Shown: positions 1-11,775, counted from the stretch's first letter. The stretch is DNA of 64,000 nucleotides from Argopecten irradians (GCF_041381155.1 NC_091135.1:58417997-58481996); one strand, 5' to 3'. The notes: a model not told the origin generated them from the sequence alone. A program made the numbers and translations.

Positions 1-870
1 GGAGACCTCGGACTTCTCTCTGGAAGGAATGAAGCCGACTTTGAGCAAAAGTTTCAGGACCAGACGAGTGTTCTGCACCAAAGATTCCCGCACTAGGTGG
101 AGCACGAGGGAATCGTCGAAATAGATGTGAACATCTATTTCCCTGGAGTGCAGAAACCCCACGACAACCTGCAGCAGCTTGGTGAAAATCAAAGGAGCTG
201 TCGTGAGCCCGAAAGGCATGGCCCGGAACTAAAAAACCTTCCCGTTGCAAGTGAAACGGAGGAATTTCCGTGCCGACTTCTTGATGGGAATGTGGAAGTA
301 GGCATCCTTCAGATCTACTGAAGTAGCCCACATCCCCTCTCTCACCGAAGCTATGATGCTCCGTGGAGTCTCCATCTTGAAGTGAGGAGAATCTACGTGC
401 CTGCTGAAGGCACTTAGATCTATGATGGGACGCCAAGCTCCGGACTTTTTCCGAACCAGAAACATTCTGGAATAAAAGCCCGGAGTGCATTCCACCATAG
501 GCACCTCCTCGACCGCGCCCTTTAAAAGCATGGTCCTTACTTCCTCCTGGATGGCAAGTGCCTTTTCTGGATCCCCCGGAGGGGGGAAGAAGATAGGTCT
601 TGATGCCAAGGACGGATCCCGCAAGAGGGGAATGCCCAACCCCTCCTTGACCACAGACAAGGCCAATGTGTCCTCTGTGATTTCCTTCCACTCTGGGAGG
701 AAGAAGGACAGACGATCTCCTACAGGAAGATCGGGACGAGGAAGATCGAGACCCTCCCAGGCGGGAGAATCGCTTCCTAAGCCGAAACTGAATCCTGCGG
801 GAGAAGGACCGGAATCTAAATCTGGAGGAGCGGAGTCCTCCAGAACAGACCCCTCGTCTGGAATGGCCAA
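1..870 (-). pseudogene. DIRS-like reverse transcriptase region (fossil part)
   Basis: Reverse transcriptase fingers and palm of the same fossil. A run of conserved RT motifs is visible between about 270 and 700, including FLVRKKSGAWRPIIDLS and TSVDLKDAYFHI. An FDD-type catalytic box is recognisable nearer the window edge. The region stops at the edge, so completeness cannot be judged. Confidence 0.75.
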
Positions 871-886
871 TGAGGGGGAAAAAGAG

Positions 887-3399
887 TCAGGAACTCTTCT
901 TCTTACCCCCAGGAGGGTTCTTGCCCTTCTTACCCTTCCCCTTGTTGCCCTTGAAGTAAGGCTTCGACTTCGGCTGCGCAGTGGACTGAGGAGCGGAAGT
1001 TCTAGCCTTCTTCTTGGGAGGCACGGACCCCTGCGAGGTACTGGCCTTCACGGTCTGCAATCTCTTCAAAAGAAGGGCAGAAGCGACCGAGTCCTCCTTC
1101 AAATCCTTCTGAACAGAAGGAAGAGTCCCTCCAAAAAGAGTGGACCCAGAGAAGGGGGCAGTCAACAATCGGGACCGGTAAGGTTCTTCGACCGGGCGGT
1201 TTTTCAACACAGAAAAACGCCTAGCCAACAAGACATTGGCGAGCAATGACACCTGTAAAGACGCCAAGGCTCTCAATGCCCTGTTCAGGGCAGAGATAAC
1301 TCTGTCCTGAATGTCGGCCTGCTCTGTCTCAGATATCCGACCCTCAGGCACATCGGATACCCTATATAGACTAACCGTCAGAAAGTCTATATAAGACAGA
1401 ATTTGAATGGAAAGGCGCAGCAGCCTCTCCATCTTGTGGTGCTCTTTGGAGCCGAACACCACCTGGTCCACTGACTGACTTGCCGGGCCAAGCTGCCAAT
1501 TCTCTAGACTCCAGCTTAGCTGGCTGAGAGGACAGCAGTCCATCGTGAATGGCATAATCAGAGGCCTGAACCTCTGATAAATCACCAACACTGAGCTGCT
1601 ACCCGGCAAACCCAGTCGTGCGAGATGAAGAAGAATTCTTCTCCATAACTCGAGACTGGGCAGTGGCCAGAGCTGAAGACACAATAGTGCCTTCTGGCAG
1701 TGAGCGATCTGACTGAGCAGATGCCCGTGGAGCCACCAAAGAACTCAAAAGGGTGGTGGACTCCGGGATGGATGATGCGGAAGGTGGTGGGCAAACCTCC
1801 GCCCCGAGAATCCGAGATACATCGGCCCTAAGGGCCCGCATCCCAGACAAAACCTGCTGGGCATCCATCTCAGCAGCCTCGAGGTCACCCTCCTCCTGGA
1901 AATCCTCAACCTGAGGATCTGCATCCGACAAACCAGATTGGTCAATATCGCAGCAGCCAGGGGAGAGATGAACAACATCATCATCCTCTGCCGAACCCAC
2001 GACCTCACAGTTCATATCCTCCTCGTTGCCTGGACCCGAGGTCCCAACGGGGAGAAAAGGGCCAGCAAAAGAGACAGACTCAGGAAAACTCTCCTGAGCA
2101 GGCTCCAACAAGTGGCGTTTAGGAGCCGAACTCCTAACCACAAAAGCTGAGGGCTTCGACCTAACGGACGAAGCTCGACCCTTGGACTCGGAGACAAACG
2201 GTACTGCACGAGAAGCAGAAGTCCTAAAGGCGAACCTTTCTAGGACCGGCCGTAACGGCCCCCGAAGCAGCAGTAGCTTGGGGGGGGGCAACCGAACAGC
2301 TGACAGGTCTCCGCGAGGGAGAGACCAAACCCGAAGGGTTCCAAGAAGGAATAGCCATGGGGTTAAAACCGTATCCCTGAAAATACGGAAAAGGTCTCGT
2401 GGGTTGGGAGTGACCCCAGAACTGGCCAAACTGGCCAAACTGGCCTGCCTGAGACTGGGGCTGGCTAACCTGACCAAAGGACGAGGTTGGACCACCACTC
2501 CCTCCAAGTGGAAACCCGGACATGTATGGGCTAGGCCCATAACTGCCGGGATGCTGCTGAAACCCAAAACCATCCGCAGGCTGGTTTGGGCGGCCCAAGG
2601 ATGGTTGCCCGCAGGCACTCGTATACCCTAAGCCAGGGGGAAAAGGAGGCCGAAAATCGGACACCTGACCAACAAACCCAGGACCCTGAGGATGACCCCC
2701 TGGGAAAACCGAGCCAGCACACTCAGGAGCGGACCTAATAGGACCGGGACCAGGTAACTGGACGGGAGGGAAAGTTGGACCAGAATTGATGCCGGGATTA
2801 GAGAGCTGCGCATCATTAATCCCAGTGGAAACGGACAAACCAGAAAGGAAGTCTGTAGTCCCTGAACCCAAACTCGGACGAATAGGTCCGGCATCAAGAC
2901 CGCCCTCAACAGCAACACCACCTGGAATGCCGGAGCCGCTGACAACGTCAGAGACCGGCGGCTGGTAGTCCCTACCCGAAGGCAAGCATGGAAGCTTACG
3001 AGCATTCCCAGCCAATTCGACCCTAGACCGAGAAACGTCAGGGTCAGGCTGCCCCTCCCCTACTCCTCGAACATCCTGGAAAGGAGGGACCACCCCCTGA
3101 TCTCGAGAAGAACCTGTAGAGACAGGAACTACCAAGACAGGAACAGAAACAGAACTAGAAGCCTGCTTCCTTCTCCTCCCGTAAGATGAGGACGAATCCC
3201 TCTTACGGGAGGACGAAGATCGCCTTGGTGTAATGCCGGCCTGGTCAAGAGCCTCTCCAACTGGACAAAGTTCACAAGGAGAGGACTCATGACAAGGGCG
3301 ACATAGGGGACATGCATCATGTGGGTCCCGTTCCTCATAGAAATGGGAACACCCATGAGCAGACCCCTGACGCTGACCCGAGCGGGACATACCAGGCAT
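887..3399 (-). pseudogene. DIRS-like gag-type region (fossil part)
   Basis: Gag-like part of the fossil at the left edge. The N-terminus carries a Cys-rich motif typical of DIRS-like first reading frames. The middle is low-complexity (Pro, Gly, Ser, Phe, Gln), followed by an acidic stretch and a basic C-terminus with KKKARTSAP and repeated Lys-Gly. No host domain is recognisable. It is read together with the RT part as one element. Confidence 0.6.
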
Positions 3400-4085
3400 T
3401 ACAACGACAAATACGTAAACAAGGTAATAAAAATAAGTTAAAAACGTAAAATATAAGTAAAACACGCTAAACACGTAAAAAACAGTGTTAGGTGACACTA
3501 ATCTTACCTAAGAAAAACGGCAACGAAGCCTCAGCAACGAAAAACCGAACAAAAAACAAACGTAAATAAACCGGAAACAGCGAGACGTCACCAGTAATGA
3601 CGGATCGCACGGAACACCGGCGAGCACGTGGAACAGTAAAAAAACCGGCCGAAAAAGGCACAAAAAAACGAATGACAGTACAAAAAGATAACAACACAGG
3701 GCAGATGGGTAAACACACAACTGAATGTGTGAAAAACTTGACTAAAACGTCAAATAAATGGACCTAACAGCGAAAGAAAATAGACAAAATTCAATTGCCG
3801 TCCGAGCTATGTAGCGCCATAAAGGAAAGAGGAATGGAGACCACTCTATGTTACTCTCTTCGAGTACGAGATGAGGTACGGTAGGGAGACGGGATTCTCA
3901 AATCTTATGTTTGTTGGGGCTACAAAGATGGGTGTAGGTAGCGTATTTGCATACTAAAGTTATGGTAACGTATTACTGAAATGAAATTCCTAATTACACT
4001 AAACATCCAAGGTGGTTCTTTGAGTCTAATCAAAACAGTTTTATTAGGAAGATATTTTTTGGCTGTATCTAGAACACAGTATTAA
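3400..4085. other. Flank of DIRS-like element, no gene seen
   Basis: No supported gene. The 3,400-3,960 part is A-rich and probably holds the untranslated leader and terminal repeat of the DIRS-like fossil, because it lies directly upstream of its gag-like start on the minus strand. The matching terminal repeat lies outside the window, so this is inference. Confidence 0.35.
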
Positions 4086-4089
4086 AAAA

Positions 4090-5083
4090 TATTGCAAATT
4101 CATCAACTGATAAATTTTCTAACGGACCAGCCCAATCAATACTGTTTAAACTTTCACAAAACTTATCATACTCCCCAAACTTATACAACCAAATTTGTCT
4201 TTCGATATTTATATTAAAAGTATTACGACCAATATCTAGGAAAGTATATATGGGACAGTGATATCTAATATCAGCAGGTAAAAATGATTCATCAACAACA
4301 ACTTTTTTATGATACCTAAATCACTGGTCAAAAATAGATCTAAGAGGGAGGATAATTTTTTCTGTAAAATGAGTAGATTCGTCAACGATTTGATTGAGAT
4401 TATATCTATACATCATGTCTAAAATACGACTAGGATTTAAAGTTTGCTGATTTGCATTAACATCACCTGTGATTATAATGTTATCACATCTATAGTTCGC
4501 GACCATATCTATAGAATGGTCAATTAAATTCCAAGTTTCATGTCCAGAGTTTGGAAGTCTGTAGAAAGTACCAAACATTATAATTCTATTATTAATTTGT
4601 AATTCAATCCAAATACATTCAAGGTTATTTAATTCAAATTCCTGACGACGAATGGCAGTTATAGGCTTGCTTACGTACCCTGCAATACCTCCACCAATTT
4701 TATCTGACCGTGATTTGATAAATGGGTCGTGGATTTCAGGGTTAAAAAGCTCATTTGATTTTTCTGTGATAACCAGGTCTCTGTGAAGGACAGAATATCA
4801 TACTGGTGTAATTCACTGAAAATTAAGTCAATTTTTAGCAATAAACTCTGTACATTATAGTGAAACAACGACAAAAAATCTTGGTTTAGAAAATAGAAAT
4901 CAGAATAATCGGATAGGGAGAAGGAAGATTCGGACCTGGATTACTTTCGACATCCCCACATCTAAGAAGTAATTCTACAGGAAAAGTAAGTAATGTCATA
5001 TAAAGTAGAGATGAAAGACTTTCGACCCTATTTAACACACATGTAATAAAATATTGGGTAACTTTTACAACATGATTTAACAT
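4090..5083 (-). mobile_element. LINE fragment (CR1/L2-type): 2A motif plus endonuclease
   Basis: Degenerate 5' part of a non-LTR retrotransposon on the minus strand. A hydrophobic N-terminal stretch leads into a 2A motif (4,931-4,960). Then comes an apurinic-type endonuclease domain: the N-terminal part at 4,671-4,874 has NVQSLLLKIDLIF and ILSFTETWL, and the later part at 4,321-4,578 has GTFYRLPNS and NIIITGDVNAN. Linker-like sequence continues to about 4,090 and includes HCPIYTF. The pieces lie in different frames and carry stops, so the copy is dead, and no reverse transcriptase follows. APE-type endonuclease of the CR1/L2/jockey group is clear; the exact clade is not. A 2A motif in this position is known in some invertebrate APE-type LINEs. 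Confidence 0.8.
4931..4960 (-). other. 2A ribosome-skipping motif (CGDVESNPGP)
   Basis: The ten codons read CGDVESNPGP, matching the 2A consensus D-V/I-E-x-N-P-G-P exactly. They are preceded by a Leu-rich stretch (VELLLR), as in working 2A peptides. Known 2A sequences make the ribosome skip the last Gly-Pro bond, so one reading frame yields two proteins. Here it would separate a short hydrophobic leader from the endonuclease. Activity is inferred from the motif only. Confidence 0.85.
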
Positions 5084-6160
5084 AGCTAAAATAAAAAAGA
5101 CATGCCAGCAACATAACGTACATTGTATACATCAATATTTTTACAATTACAATATCACAATCGTTCAATTTATAAGTAGTGGTACTCTTAGAAAGTTTGA
5201 TTTTTGGAAATATATAAAGAAAAACTAAGACAGGTAGAGCACGAATTTGGAATAGACAAAATAGATTAATACAAAGAACACAAAGTAAATTTAGCTGTTT
5301 GCTAAAATGAAGCCGACTTGACCTCACATGATACAAACTGGTATGGACACGGTCAGATATATAGTCAACTGGCATCATGTAATATCATAGTAATAGTGAG
5401 GATATTTCCGTGTCCAAAAATAACCAGTTCGCAACAATCGAGGTTCACGTGTAAAACAATGACACTATTTCGATGCAAAACATTGAATTCATTTCTAAAA
5501 GTCTTTTTTTTTGTAATTCACCACATAATAAGAACAGATACTCTCATAACAAGATAGTAAAAGGAATTTAAGATCAATATAATGCCTCGAATAACCATTG
5601 CATACTGAGGGGGCTGCTGGGGTAAGCCTGCTTAGTGAATTCATTTTTACAAACTATACTGATAAGTAACATAACTGATCATCATTTTGTCTATGAAATC
5701 ACTACGCCGTCATCTCAGCCAATCAGAAGCGGCGTTACAAACGGTGACGCCATTTTTTTCTTGATGGGCTGATAAAGAACATTTTTAAGCCAATGACAAT
5801 TCTCTTTTGAAAAATTGAATTATTATGCATTAAACACAATTTTTCACCTTGAAAAAGGAAAGGGAATGTAACAAAAATCAATTAGTAATATGGAAATTTT
5901 GTGATGTCTTGAAAAAAGGTTGTAAGATGGAAAAATTAATGAAGTTGCACTTTTCCAAGATGACAACAAAAAATAAACAATAAGCAAGTAAGCTAGTTAG
6001 ACGTACATATTGTACGTATTGATACTAAACAGTTTCTATGACCTTTCATTAGTGAGTTAGTCACTAGGTAATCGACGTGCTCATTGGAATTGCTTGACAT
6101 TGCGTGACCAAACTTACACAAGTCCTTTGCCTGAAAAATCTGGCGAGTCCGTTCACCATC
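5084..6160. other. AT-rich stretch without recognisable gene
   Basis: I see no supported coding region, RNA gene or clear repeat. It lies between the LINE 5' part and the zinc-knuckle fragment. It could be leader sequence of the LINE, but no motif shows this. Confidence 0.5.
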
Positions 6161-6163
6161 ACT

Positions 6164-6949
6164 TTACCATCCTATGTCCAGGTCCAGACCATGGAGCTTG
6201 GTGGGTTCTTCGCTAATTGTCGATAAATGAGATGTTTGGTTTGAATTTATGGGTTCTATGTTCACTAGAAATGTGTGATCGTTGACATCGTGAATTTTGT
6301 TCGAAAAATGTCGCTGCGTCTGTTCTTTTTGTTTCGCGGTTGTTTGTAATGTACTGATTGTTTCGTCTTTGCTTTTCATTATTTTCTTTCTGTTGTCCAA
6401 TGTTTTTTCTAGTTCCTTTATTTGTGACACATAATTGGTTACATTTACATTTCTGGCGCGCCCACATTCCTCTTCTAAATTTTCGTTTGCTTTTTGTAAT
6501 TTGGCGTACTTTTCTGATATTGTCGAAATAGAAAGTTTGGCACGAACAAGTTTAGATTGTAAAGAAACTATCTGGTTGCTGTAGTTAAAATCTTACCGGA
6601 AATCGTTTTGGAGTTCATTATTTTCAATGTCAGTGAATGGTAAAATACACAGTACCTTTTTGGTTTCTCGGAATTTCCTGAGACGTTCAGAATCTTGCCG
6701 CCGTTAAAATGTTCACTTGGTCATTTTTTTAGGTGCTGTACGAATTACGGATTTGCTGCTCGAATTTTTCGGGACAGGAAGAGGATGGAGAGGTAATGTT
6801 GGACGCTGACTGGTCCAGGGGTGTCGATTAAAACACATCCTTGAAAAGTGGCCAATGTTTCCACACCGGAAACAGGAACATCCGTTTGCTGGACAACACA
6901 TCGGATGGTCTAGGGCAAAGTGGCCCCAACATCTGTAGCATAATGCCAT
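6164..6949 (-). pseudogene. CCHC zinc-knuckle and coiled-coil fragment, ORF1/gag type
   Basis: Minus-strand coding remnant of unknown origin. The first part (6,713-6,949) starts [19 protein letters not shown] and continues with [14 protein letters not shown], a perfect C-x2-C-x4-H-x4-C zinc knuckle, then a Pro/Ser/Lys-rich linker. The second part (about 6,164-6,560) is rich in Lys, Glu and Gln with heptad-like spacing, including KELEKTLDNRKKIMKSKDE, and suggests a coiled coil. Zinc knuckle plus coiled coil is typical of nucleic-acid-binding first proteins of retroelements. It could be ORF1 of the LINE lying downstream on the same strand, or part of another element. Broken. The young gypsy element inserted about 210 bp upstream of it. 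Confidence 0.5.
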
Positions 6950-7162
6950 CCTGAATGGTTACAGTCAAAACGTTACTCTGGTTAATTCCAAAGAAAGGCG
7001 AACACAGTCTTGGTTGGGATCCAGTCAGTGTGATTCCGAAAAGTAGAGTTGGTCCTTCTTTGGGTAACTCGTGGGAAAATACTTGCTTGGCAGTTGAGGT
7101 ATCGGGAAAGCGTACCCAGCGTAGAAGTGGGTACTACCCGGATTATCTCCACCAATTAACAC
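6950..7162. other. Short flank between zinc-knuckle fragment and LTR
   Basis: No gene is supported. The last four bases before the LTR (ACAC) are one copy of the target-site duplication of the gypsy element. Confidence 0.6.
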
Positions 7163-7869
7163 TGTTACATTAACGAATAACAGAAAGGAGAAACCAGCAG
7201 CTAAATTCAAAACACAATTTAATTATATATACAATATTATACAGAGATGGTTTACAATATCTAAAGTAATTGGTGGTGGTACAAGACTAGTACGATGATT
7301 TAAAGTGTTACTTATCTGTATGCGAATGTCCTGGTATAATCCTTGATCCTTCCAGGTTTCAAATTAACAATAATCACAAATCCACAAGGAAATTGAATGT
7401 CCACCGATGATTTGTAAAGTTCCAGGCAATATGAAAAAAATCCACACAAAGTGTTGTAATAATCCACAGATAAAGTCACAATAGCTCTCCCAATAGAATC
7501 TTATATGGCGCTGTACAATTCTTGATATGTCTTATTACAGGTCTCATTACAGTTCTGATTAGCCTTGGGCAGCTGGAGTATATATAGCTTAACCCTAATT
7601 CAAGAATATTGGAGAACCTTCTACTTCTAGAAATATCTAACTAAAAACAGTAAACAAGTAAACACACATAACTTTCTGGAAATAGATCATTCTAGATCTC
7701 TACTTAAAATCAACATGTTTACAAACATATTTGTTTATACATGATTATATTCTAGAAAGTTCTATAACCTAAATCAATGATATGACCTTCATAGGATGTA
7801 TTGATAAAAAAGCTATAGGAGTTATCTCCCTTATCTCATAACTACATGTATTTAGTGTCATACATAACA
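7163..7869 (-). repeat. 3' LTR of the Gmr1-like element
   Basis: Direct repeat of 12,874-13,580, beginning TGTTACATTA and ending CATACATAACA on the plus strand, so the ends are TG...CA with short inverted repeats (TGTTA/TAACA). It is the 3' LTR because pol reads toward it on the minus strand. A TATATATA box lies near 7,580. Confidence 0.95.
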
Positions 7870-7880
7870 CACCCCTCCTT
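7870..7880 (-). other. Polypurine tract before 3' LTR
   Basis: The minus strand reads AAGGAGGGGTG directly before the TGTTATG start of the 3' LTR. A purine-rich run here is where RNase H leaves the primer for plus-strand DNA synthesis in this class of element. Confidence 0.75.
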
Positions 7881-7934
7881 AAAGAAAAGAAAGTTTTCTT
7901 GAAAAGGAAACTTTCTTGACATATCAAGTAACGT

Positions 7935-9118
7935 TTAAATCCTTGATAAAGCATCAGCTAGAATATTGTCTTTCCCTTTGATATGTTTGATGTCAAGATT
8001 GTATTCTTGCAAAGTCAAACTCCACCTGAGAATTCTTTGGTTTTTGTTTTTCATTTTCCCAATGAATGTCAAAGGGTTGTGGTCGGTGAAGACCAACACA
8101 GGCACAACTGTAGTGCAGAGATACACATCAAATTGGTTCAAGGCCAAAATCAACGCTAAACATTCTTTCTCAATGGTGGAATAATTTCTCTGGTGTTTGT
8201 CAAACTTTTTCGAGAAATAACAAATTGGATGGTCAATTTGTTCAGTACCTTCTTCATCAAAACAGCACCAACACCTACATCACTGGCGTCAACAAACAGT
8301 TTAAACTGTTTATTAAAATCTGGAGCAGTCAGAACTGGTGAGTTTGATAGTATGGCTTTCAATTTCTCAAATGCAGACTTACATTTGTCTGACCAAACAA
8401 ATTTGACATTTTTCTTTAACAAAGCAGTAAGTGGAGCTGCTATAACAGAGAAATTTTGACAAAATTTTCTGTAGTATCCAGCCATACCAAGAAACCTCAT
8501 CAGCTCTCTCTTGCCTCCAGGAGCTGGAAAATCTATAATTGATTCTACTTTGGCCTGAACAGGTTTAACCTGCCCCTGTCCTACAACATGGCCTAAAAAT
8601 TCAACAGTTGCATGACAAAATTCACATTTCAATAAGTTTACAGTCAATTTCATGGTAGTGAGTCTTTCGAAGAATTCACGAATCCCGCGTAGATGGTCTT
8701 CCCACGTGTCGTGGTAGTTGATGACGTCATCAATGTATCCATCACAGCCTTCCAGGTCTGATATCACGCTGTTAAGAAGACGTTGAAATGTTGCCGGGGC
8801 ATTCTTCATACCAAATGGCATAACTTTGTACTGGTACAAACCTTGCGAGGTTACAAATGCCGACACTTCTTTAGCTCTTTCTGTTAATGGCACCTGCCAA
8901 TATCCTTTCAACAGGTCAAACTTGCTTACGTACTTGGCTTTGCCAACTTTGTCAATACACGAGTCAATCCTTGGAATTGGATAAGAGTCTGTTTTACTGA
9001 CAGAGTTTACTTTTCTGAAGTCAGTACAGAACCGGTATGTCTTGTCTGGCTGTGGCACCAGAACACATGGAGAGCTCCATTCACTTTTGCTTGGTTCAAT
9101 ACTATCATTGTCCAACAT
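7935..9118 (-). CDS. Pol part 2 of Gmr1-like element: reverse transcriptase and RNase H
   Basis: Reverse transcriptase begins near 9,118 (IEPSKSEWSSPCVLVPQ). It shows YVSKFDLLKGYWQVPL, FGMKNAPATFQRLLN and the catalytic box GYIDDV, then the connection FLGHVVGQGQVKP. RNase H starts with KLFVDASDVGVGAVL and ends with VFTDHNPLTFI and KGKDNILADALSRI at 7,935, only about 55 bases before the purine tract. So RNase H is the last domain of pol. The region carries a small number of breaks. Confidence 0.9.
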
Positions 9119-11775
9119 GTATTGAATTTCTTTCTTAAATGTTCTTCTTTCAAAGGATTGACACGGTAAGGATGTTGCTTGACAGGTGGCGCATCGCCTA
9201 CATCCACGTCATGATAGATAGCATCTGTTTTGCCTGGTGTATCCGGAAACAAATGTTTAAACTCAAGTATCAAATCTTTCAGTTCATTGCGTTCCTTTTC
9301 TGATAGATGACACAGTTTCTTGTCAAAGTTCGCGAGCACATCTGAGTTCCGTAACTTAACACCACAGTCTAAACCTACATCTTGTACACCACCATCTAAG
9401 TCTAATTTACAAATATCAGCTGTACTTTCACTTTGTGATGGTACAGAGGCCAAAGTAGCAATAGGTTGAGAGGTCTTGCTCTCTTCTCTATCTACATATT
9501 CCTTAAGCATATTAACATGACATAATTGAGTTTTCTTGCGCCTCCCTGGAGTTTGTACAATGTAGTTAACATCATCGACCTTTTTCTCAACAACATAAGG
9601 TCCAAAATATCTAGCTTGCAAAGGCTGACCCGGTATTGGTAATAGGGCCAAAATTTTGTCACCTGGATCAAAACTTCTTGCACGGGCATCTTTATCATAC
9701 CATGTTTTCATTTTGGTTTGAGTAACGGCCAAATTTTCTTTTGCCAGTTCACATGCCCTTGTCAACCTTTGCTTAAAGTTAGACACATAATCTAAGAGAT
9801 TCACTTTAGAATCTTCGTCCAAAATTTTGTCTTTCAAAATTTTCAAAGGACCACGTACAGTGTGTCCAAACACAAGTTCAAAGGGACTGAAGCCAAGGGA
9901 TTCTTGTACAGATTCTCTAACGCCAAACAACAACATGTGTATACCTTCGTCCCAATCTCTTTTGTTTTCAAAACAATAAGATCTCATCATATTCTTCAAT
10001 GTCTGATGAAAACGTTCTAAAGCACCCTGAGACTCTGGATGATAAGCACTAGACTTATACTGCTTGATCTGGAGCTGGTACATGACTTGTTGAAAAATAC
10101 CAGACATGAAATTCGAACCTTGGTCCGATTGGACAGCTTTTGGAAGACCAACCAATGTAAAGAATTTAACCAAAGCCTTGACTATGTTAGGTGCCTTAAT
10201 ATTTCTTAGTGGAATGGCTTCAGGAAAGCGTGTGGAAGCACACATAATAGTTAAAAGATACTCATTCCCAGACTTAGTTTTGGGTAGAGGACCTACACAG
10301 TCTATAATGACTCTACTAAATGGTTCCTCAAATGCTGGAATGGGGTGCAAAGGTGCAACAGGGATTTTCTGATTAGGTTTCCCTACCACCTGACAAGTAT
10401 GACAAGACCTACAAAAATCAGCCACATCCCGTTTCAACTTGGGCCAAAAGAAGTGATCTAAGATCCTGTTATAAGTCTTGGTCACACCTAGATGCCCTGC
10501 CATAGGTACGTCATGAGACAAACTCAGAATATCTTGCCTATACCTCGGTGGGACAACTACTTGATTAACAACCTTCCAGTCTTCCTCGGGAGACACATCA
10601 GGGGGACGCCACTTGCGCATCAACACACCTGACTGACGGAAGTAACAAACCGGGACTTTCTCAGCCTCTTCCTCACTCAAAGCCCGATTACACAATAAGG
10701 AGATTTCAGGATCTTTCTCCTGTTCTACTATAAGCTCCTCTCTAGACAAAGATGATTTGCTCATCATGTCAGACAAAGAAGTACCCTTGTTAGGAACAAC
10801 TCTATCACTATCAAAGTCTACAGGATTGCTCAAAAGATCACACTTGCTCCCGACATCCTCTATATCATGAGCCAAGAAAGTGTCACCTAACCCTGGACTA
10901 TAATGATCCTCAACTACTGCAACATCAGAAACCTTCTTACTCATTGAACGAGTTACAGCACAAGAAGGGAAAATACCAGGAAATTCCTGTTGAATAGTCT
11001 CAGCATCATCTGTTTTATCAGGGATACTGGACACTAAGGGATCTACCCTAACTTTCTCTCCAGCCAAGTCATTGCCTAAAATGAGCGACACGCCCTCTAT
11101 GGGAAGTTCCGGTCTAACACCAATGGTGACAGGCCCAGTTACTAAGTCTGACTTTAAATAAACACAATGGAGAGGCACATTAACAAAACCTAACTCTACA
11201 CCTTGAAGCAAAACACTACTACCAGATGAGGTCTCCTCAGACAAAGGCACTACGCCATCTAATATTAAAGAATGAGAAGCCCCAGTATCTCTCAAAATCT
11301 TCACAGGTTTCAAGTTGGTGATATCACTAGTAAGTGAAACAAAACCTTCAGAAATGAAGGGAGAGTACTTCTCCAAGACACTATCAGACTCTGAGCTCTT
11401 AATCTCAACAGACACTTTAGAATCTTCCACAATATCACTAAGTTTCTGACTAGGCTTTGACATAGCTAACACAGAAGGAACTGACTGTTTACGCCTTTGC
11501 TCCTTACGCTGGAGAGAATAACATTCAGACATAGTATGCCCTACTTTCTTGCAGTAATTACAAACAGGACCAGAAGGAGACCCCACACCTGCCCTGTGAT
11601 CTGTTTTAGAATCAGACTTAGTCTTATCACCTAATTTAGGTTTGTCGTTAGAAGGGCCACTAAAGGTTGGGTTCCTAGGCTGACCAAATTTACTAGTACC
11701 TGTGGTACTGTTTTTGTCTTGAGAACTGTTTTTAACAAATGAGCCTTTGTGGGTGAGAGCGTAATCATCAGCCAT
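9007..11775 (-). CDS. Pol part 1 of Gmr1-like element: zinc knuckle, protease, integrase
   Basis: Long open frame of 922 residues. A CCHC zinc knuckle (CNYCKKVGHTMSEC, about 72-85) is followed by an aspartic protease active site (DTGAS at about 163-167). The integrase zinc-binding region (H421, H428, C455-x2-C458 and nearby Cys) precedes the catalytic triad D492, D551 and E587, a DD35E spacing, with SDQGSNF and ESQGALERFH clearly visible. The frame then enters the N-terminal extension of the reverse transcriptase. Integrase therefore lies before RT, unlike most Ty3/gypsy elements. No chromodomain is seen after the integrase core. Confidence 0.92.
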   Translation of the reverse strand: MADDYALTHKGSFVKNSSQDKNSTTGTSKFGQPRNPTFSGPSNDKPKLGDKTKSDSKTDHRAGVGSPSGPVCNYCKKVGHTMSECYSLQRKEQRRKQSVPSVLAMSKPSQKLSDIVEDSKVSVEIKSSESDSVLEKYSPFISEGFVSLTSDITNLKPVKILRDTGASHSLILDGVVPLSEETSSGSSVLLQGVELGFVNVPLHCVYLKSDLVTGPVTIGVRPELPIEGVSLILGNDLAGEKVRVDPLVSSIPDKTDDAETIQQEFPGIFPSCAVTRSMSKKVSDVAVVEDHYSPGLGDTFLAHDIEDVGSKCDLLSNPVDFDSDRVVPNKGTSLSDMMSKSSLSREELIVEQEKDPEISLLCNRALSEEEAEKVPVCYFRQSGVLMRKWRPPDVSPEEDWKVVNQVVVPPRYRQDILSLSHDVPMAGHLGVTKTYNRILDHFFWPKLKRDVADFCRSCHTCQVVGKPNQKIPVAPLHPIPAFEEPFSRVIIDCVGPLPKTKSGNEYLLTIMCASTRFPEAIPLRNIKAPNIVKALVKFFTLVGLPKAVQSDQGSNFMSGIFQQVMYQLQIKQYKSSAYHPESQGALERFHQTLKNMMRSYCFENKRDWDEGIHMLLFGVRESVQESLGFSPFELVFGHTVRGPLKILKDKILDEDSKVNLLDYVSNFKQRLTRACELAKENLAVTQTKMKTWYDKDARARSFDPGDKILALLPIPGQPLQARYFGPYVVEKKVDDVNYIVQTPGRRKKTQLCHVNMLKEYVDREESKTSQPIATLASVPSQSESTADICKLDLDGGVQDVGLDCGVKLRNSDVLANFDKKLCHLSEKERNELKDLILEFKHLFPDTPGKTDAIYHDVDVGDAPPVKQHPYRVNPLKEEHLRKKFNTCWTMIVLNQAKVNGALHVFWCHSQTRHTGSVLTSEK

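Larger units (their letters stand above)
1..3399 (-). mobile_element. DIRS-like retroelement, broken, cut by window edge
   Basis: This is a tyrosine-recombinase-type (DIRS1-like) retroelement fossil read on the minus strand. A gag-like region (about 887-3,399) is followed by a reverse transcriptase region (1-870) that leaves the window before RNase H, methyltransferase or recombinase could appear. The gag-like part opens at a Met at 3,399, has a Cys/His cluster with CPLCRPC and CELC, then a long Pro/Gly/Ser-rich stretch, and ends in a Lys-rich tail. The RT part shows the DIRS-type VKEGLGIPL segment, a basic patch with WRPIIDLSAFSRHV, and VDLKDAYFHIPI. Such elements integrate by a recombinase rather than an integrase. 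The copy is broken, with roughly two to four breaks. Family placement rests on motif recognition; the missing recombinase leaves some doubt. Confidence 0.75.
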
